Below are positions 30,225 through 32,669 of a stretch of 32,669 bases of DNA, one piece after another; the stretch's first letter is position 1, and each line of letters opens with the position of its first letter. Under the pieces are notes generated by a model. That model was not told the DNA's origin and made no database searches. It saw only the letters and a program-made list of their open reading frames with translations. This DNA is from JBDIBB01 sp039812685 (lineage in GTDB: Bacteria > Acidobacteriota > Vicinamibacteria > Vicinamibacterales > JAFNAJ01): contig JBDIBB010000038.1 of NCBI GenBank assembly GCA_039812685.1, positions 1 to 32,669 of the forward strand, read 5' to 3'. The translations under genes and the position numbers were made by a program.

Positions 30225-32210
30225 ATGAACATCGCCACCGATCTCACCGTCGTCGTCGTCGCCGGCGTCCTTGGCGCCGTGGTCGCCCGTCTGCTCCGCC
30301 AACCCCTGCTGCTCGGCTACCTGCTTGCCGGCGTCCTGCTCGGGCCGCACCTCTCGAACACCGTCACCGATTCGGGCAACCTCGAACTGCTGGCCGAAAT
30401 CGGCGTCACGCTGCTGCTGTTCGGCCTCGGCCTCGAGCTGTCGTTCCGCGAACTCGCCCCAGTACGGCGCGTGGCGCTGGCAGGCACGCCCATCCAGGTG
30501 ACGCTCTCCGCCCTGGCCGGACTGGCCATCGGCCGCCTGCTCGGATTCGGCTGGGTCGTGTCGATCTGGCTCGGGGCCCTGCTCTCGCTCTCGAGCACCA
30601 TCGTCGTCATCAAGACCCTGCAGGCCCAGGGACGCATGGGCACGCTGTCGAGCCGCGTCATGCTCGGCATGCTGGTCGTCCAGGACGTGGCGGTCATCCC
30701 GATGATGATCGTCCTGCCCCAGCTCTCGGACCTCGATGCCGGACTGGCCGCCGTCGCGCTCTCCATCACGAAGGCGACGGCGTTCCTCGTGCTGATGGTG
30801 ATGGTGGGCGGCCGCGTCTTTCCATGGATCGTCGAGCGCGTGGCGCGATCCGGATCGCGCGAGCTCTTCCTGCTCGTCGTCACGGCGCTCGCGCTGGGCG
30901 TCGGCTCCCTCACCCACGCCGTCGGGCTCTCGCCGGCCCTGGGCGCCTTCGTCGCCGGCCTCGTCCTGAGCGAATCGGAATACAGCCATCAGGCCCTGGC
31001 CGACATCATCCCGCTGCGCGACGTGTTCAGCCTCGTCTTCTTCGCCTCGGTGGGGATGCTGTTCGATCCCGCGCAACTGCTGGCACAGGCGTCTACCGTC
31101 GCCCTCACGGTCGTGACCATCGGCGTCGCCAAGGGGCTGGTGTTCGCCGGCGTGACCCGCGCCTTCGGCTACCGCAACGTGATCCCGCTCGCCAGCGGCC
31201 TCGGCCTCTTCCAGCTCGGCGAGTTCTCGTTCGTGCTCGCCCGCGTGGGCCTCTCCACCGGCGCCATCGCCCCGGAGGTCTACGCCCTGGTGCTGAACAC
31301 CGCCATCGTCACCATGGCGCTGACGCCGATCGTCTCGGGCTTCACCACGCCAATCTACGGCTGGATGACGAAGCGCCGCACGCGCGAACCTTTCCAGTCG
31401 GTGAACCTGCCGCGCGTCGGCCTGCGCGACCACGTCATCATCGCCGGCGCGGGCCGCGTCGGCACCCACGTCGCCGAGGTGCTCGTCGAGCGCGGCCTGC
31501 CCTTCGTCATCGTCGAACTCGACAGCCGCCGCCTGGATCAGGCCCGCGCCCGCGGCTGGCCCATCGTCTACGGCGACGCCGCGCAGCCACCGGTGCTGCA
31601 GGCGGCCGGCCTGCCGAACGCCCGCGTGGTGCTCGTGACCGTACCGGCCTTCCCCGTGGCACGCGGCATCGTCGATCGCGTGCGCGCCATGAGCCCGGAC
31701 ACGGTCGTCGTCGCACGGGCCGACGGTTTCCATGCTCTCGAGGAACTGCGCGACATGGGCGTGGAGGAAGCCATCCAGCCCGAACTGGAAGCCGGGCTCG
31801 AGATGACGCGGCAGGCGCTGGTCCACCTCGGCCTGCCCTCGCGGGAGATCCTGCAGCTCACCGACCGGATGCGGCGCGAACGCTACGGGAAGGCTTCACT
31901 GCGGGCCGCGAGCGACAACGGGATGCTCACCCGCCTGGCCGGCGCCATGCGCCTGCTCGACTTCCGCTGGATCGAGGTCGAGCCCGCGAGCCATCTCGCC
32001 GGCCGGTCGATCGGGGACGCGAACGTCCGCGGCACGACGGGCGCCTCGATCGTCGGCGTCTCGCACGGCGAGGCGTTCACCGCCAGCCCGGGACCGTCGA
32101 CGGTCCTCGAAGCCGGCGCCCTGCTGGCCGTCGTCGGACGCCGCCAGAGCCTCGATGCGGTGGAAGCGCTGGCTTCGGCCGAGGTCGACGCCGCGCCCGG
32201 CACGACATGA
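30225..32210 (+). CDS. CPA2-family K+/H+ antiporter (KefB/YbaL-like) with RCK-N and RCK-C domains
   Basis: A 661-residue monovalent cation:proton antiporter. About 12-13 membrane helices cover 1-385; landmarks are RQPLLLGYLLAGVLLGPH, EIGVTLLLFGLGLELSF, LSLSSTIVVIKTL, GMLVVQDVAVIP (the QD pair near the ion site), GLSPALGAFVAGLVLSES, FFASVGMLFDP and FQLGEFSFVLA. A cytoplasmic RCK-N Rossmann domain (HVIIAGAGRVGTHVAE with ELDSRRLDQARARG and VYGDAAQP, about 400-520) follows, then an RCK-C/TrkA-C domain (about 560-650, WIEVEPASHLAGRSIGD). The family releases K+ in exchange for H+ and is gated through RCK, by nucleotides or glutathione adducts in the Kef branch. No KefG/KefF partner gene is nearby, so the trigger is open. 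Confidence 0.95.
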   Translation: MNIATDLTVVVVAGVLGAVVARLLRQPLLLGYLLAGVLLGPHLSNTVTDSGNLELLAEIGVTLLLFGLGLELSFRELAPVRRVALAGTPIQVTLSALAGLAIGRLLGFGWVVSIWLGALLSLSSTIVVIKTLQAQGRMGTLSSRVMLGMLVVQDVAVIPMMIVLPQLSDLDAGLAAVALSITKATAFLVLMVMVGGRVFPWIVERVARSGSRELFLLVVTALALGVGSLTHAVGLSPALGAFVAGLVLSESEYSHQALADIIPLRDVFSLVFFASVGMLFDPAQLLAQASTVALTVVTIGVAKGLVFAGVTRAFGYRNVIPLASGLGLFQLGEFSFVLARVGLSTGAIAPEVYALVLNTAIVTMALTPIVSGFTTPIYGWMTKRRTREPFQSVNLPRVGLRDHVIIAGAGRVGTHVAEVLVERGLPFVIVELDSRRLDQARARGWPIVYGDAAQPPVLQAAGLPNARVVLVTVPAFPVARGIVDRVRAMSPDTVVVARADGFHALEELRDMGVEEAIQPELEAGLEMTRQALVHLGLPSREILQLTDRMRRERYGKASLRAASDNGMLTRLAGAMRLLDFRWIEVEPASHLAGRSIGDANVRGTTGASIVGVSHGEAFTASPGPSTVLEAGALLAVVGRRQSLDAVEALASAEVDAAPGTT

Positions 32211-32230
32211 ACCTGAGCGCGGGCGCGCGG

Positions 32231-32669
32231 TCAGGACGAACGCAGCCCGCGCCGGCGCTCCGTTGCGGAACCGGCACCGCCGATCGGTGGTTCGGATCCC
32301 AGGTCGCCATCGGCGAACAGCGACGGCTCGTCGGGCTCGACGACGAGTTCACGGATGGGGAGAGCGGCCGGCCCGGGCTCAGGTGACGGTGCGGTCGCTG
32401 CCGCACGGGCCGGGCCACTGGCCCGGCCGCGCCGGGCCGGCGCGGGCACGGGCGCCGCCGGCGCCACACCGGCCGCGAACACAGGGCGCGACAGCATGTC
32501 GTGGATTTCGCGCAGTCCCTCGCGCACGCCCGACACCCGCGTCCGCCACTCCGCCGGCAGCCGCGACGCCGCCTCCGGCGCAGCAGGCTGGACACCGGCC
32601 GACGTCGATGCGGCGATCTCGGCGATCAAGGTGTCTTCGGCCGACGGGGCTCCCGATTCCCGCTCCAGA
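32231..32669 (-). CDS. Unidentified protein, C-terminal part (start lies beyond window end)
   Basis: A minus-strand frame open through the right edge and ending at TGA 32231-32233 gives at least 145 residues. It has a short helical part (SRLPAEWRTRVSGVREGLREI then HDMLSRP), a Pro/Ala-rich stretch (AAPVPAPARRGRASGPARAA) and an acidic, low-complexity end. No domain was recognised. It converges with the antiporter gene 20 bases away. The low-complexity half could be a linker or a disordered tail. The call as a real gene rests on its length and position. Confidence 0.5.
   Translation of the reverse strand, partial: LERESGAPSAEDTLIAEIAASTSAGVQPAAPEAASRLPAEWRTRVSGVREGLREIHDMLSRPVFAAGVAPAAPVPAPARRGRASGPARAAATAPSPEPGPAALPIRELVVEPDEPSLFADGDLGSEPPIGGAGSATERRRGLRSS

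Noticed and set aside
1..32669. CRISPR arrays, insertion sequences, rRNA, riboswitches.
   Set aside because: No regularly spaced repeats, transposase motifs, rRNA segments or recognisable riboswitch cores were found on reading both strands.

Overview
The window looks like chromosomal DNA from a very GC-rich, free-living Gram-negative bacterium. The best guess is an acidobacterium of the Vicinamibacteria type. This placement is inferred from gene content: a large Ser/Thr kinase fused to a FlgO/TolB-like domain and TPRs, long M14 and M28 exopeptidases with export signals, a Tat-exported GH109-type protein, a two-subunit 2-oxoacid:ferredoxin oxidoreductase, and many hydrolytic or sugar-handling genes. 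It has not been checked against any database. No phage, transposon, CRISPR array or plasmid backbone was seen. Genes are densely packed on both strands.

Layout. 1-5.2 kb: tail of an unidentified gene, an alpha/beta hydrolase convergent with a SAM methyltransferase, a Gfo/Idh/MocA oxidoreductase, a multi-membrane-span GT-C-like protein and an EVE-domain protein. 5.3-10.8 kb (+): a membrane-anchored TPR protein translationally coupled to a ClC chloride transporter, then a secreted M14 metallopeptidase. 10.75-12.9 kb (-): ndk, a DUF2905 membrane protein, dcd and a trypsin-like protease in one direction. 13.0-16.0 kb (-): korA-korB. 16.3-18.0 kb (+): M28 lipoprotein peptidase, ending at a strong hairpin shared with the next convergent unit. 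18.1-23.5 kb (-): a sugar locus transcribed as Na+/solute symporter, nucleotidyltransferase, galactokinase-like kinase and Tat-exported GH109-like protein. 23.6-28.6 kb (-): a PAS-PAS hybrid histidine kinase and the Ser/Thr kinase-TPR protein. 28.8-32.7 kb: class I DAHP synthase, tRNA-Pro(GGG), a CPA2 K+/H+ antiporter and a gene cut by the window end.

Three observations stand out. (1) The sugar locus reads as an import-phosphorylate-activate route to an NDP-sugar, and its kinase has Lys where galactokinases have the substrate-contacting Glu of the GEHTDY motif. (2) -10-like hexamers (TAGAAT, TATACT, TACACT, TATAAT, CATAAT) repeatedly lie 6-17 bases before start codons. The same TAGAAT sits 12 bases before the tRNA gene, which supports reading it as a -10 element, so many messages here may be leaderless or nearly so. 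(3) An imperfect 34-base direct repeat (28 of 34 identical) lies on both sides of the Ser/Thr kinase gene; one copy forms an 8-bp palindrome.
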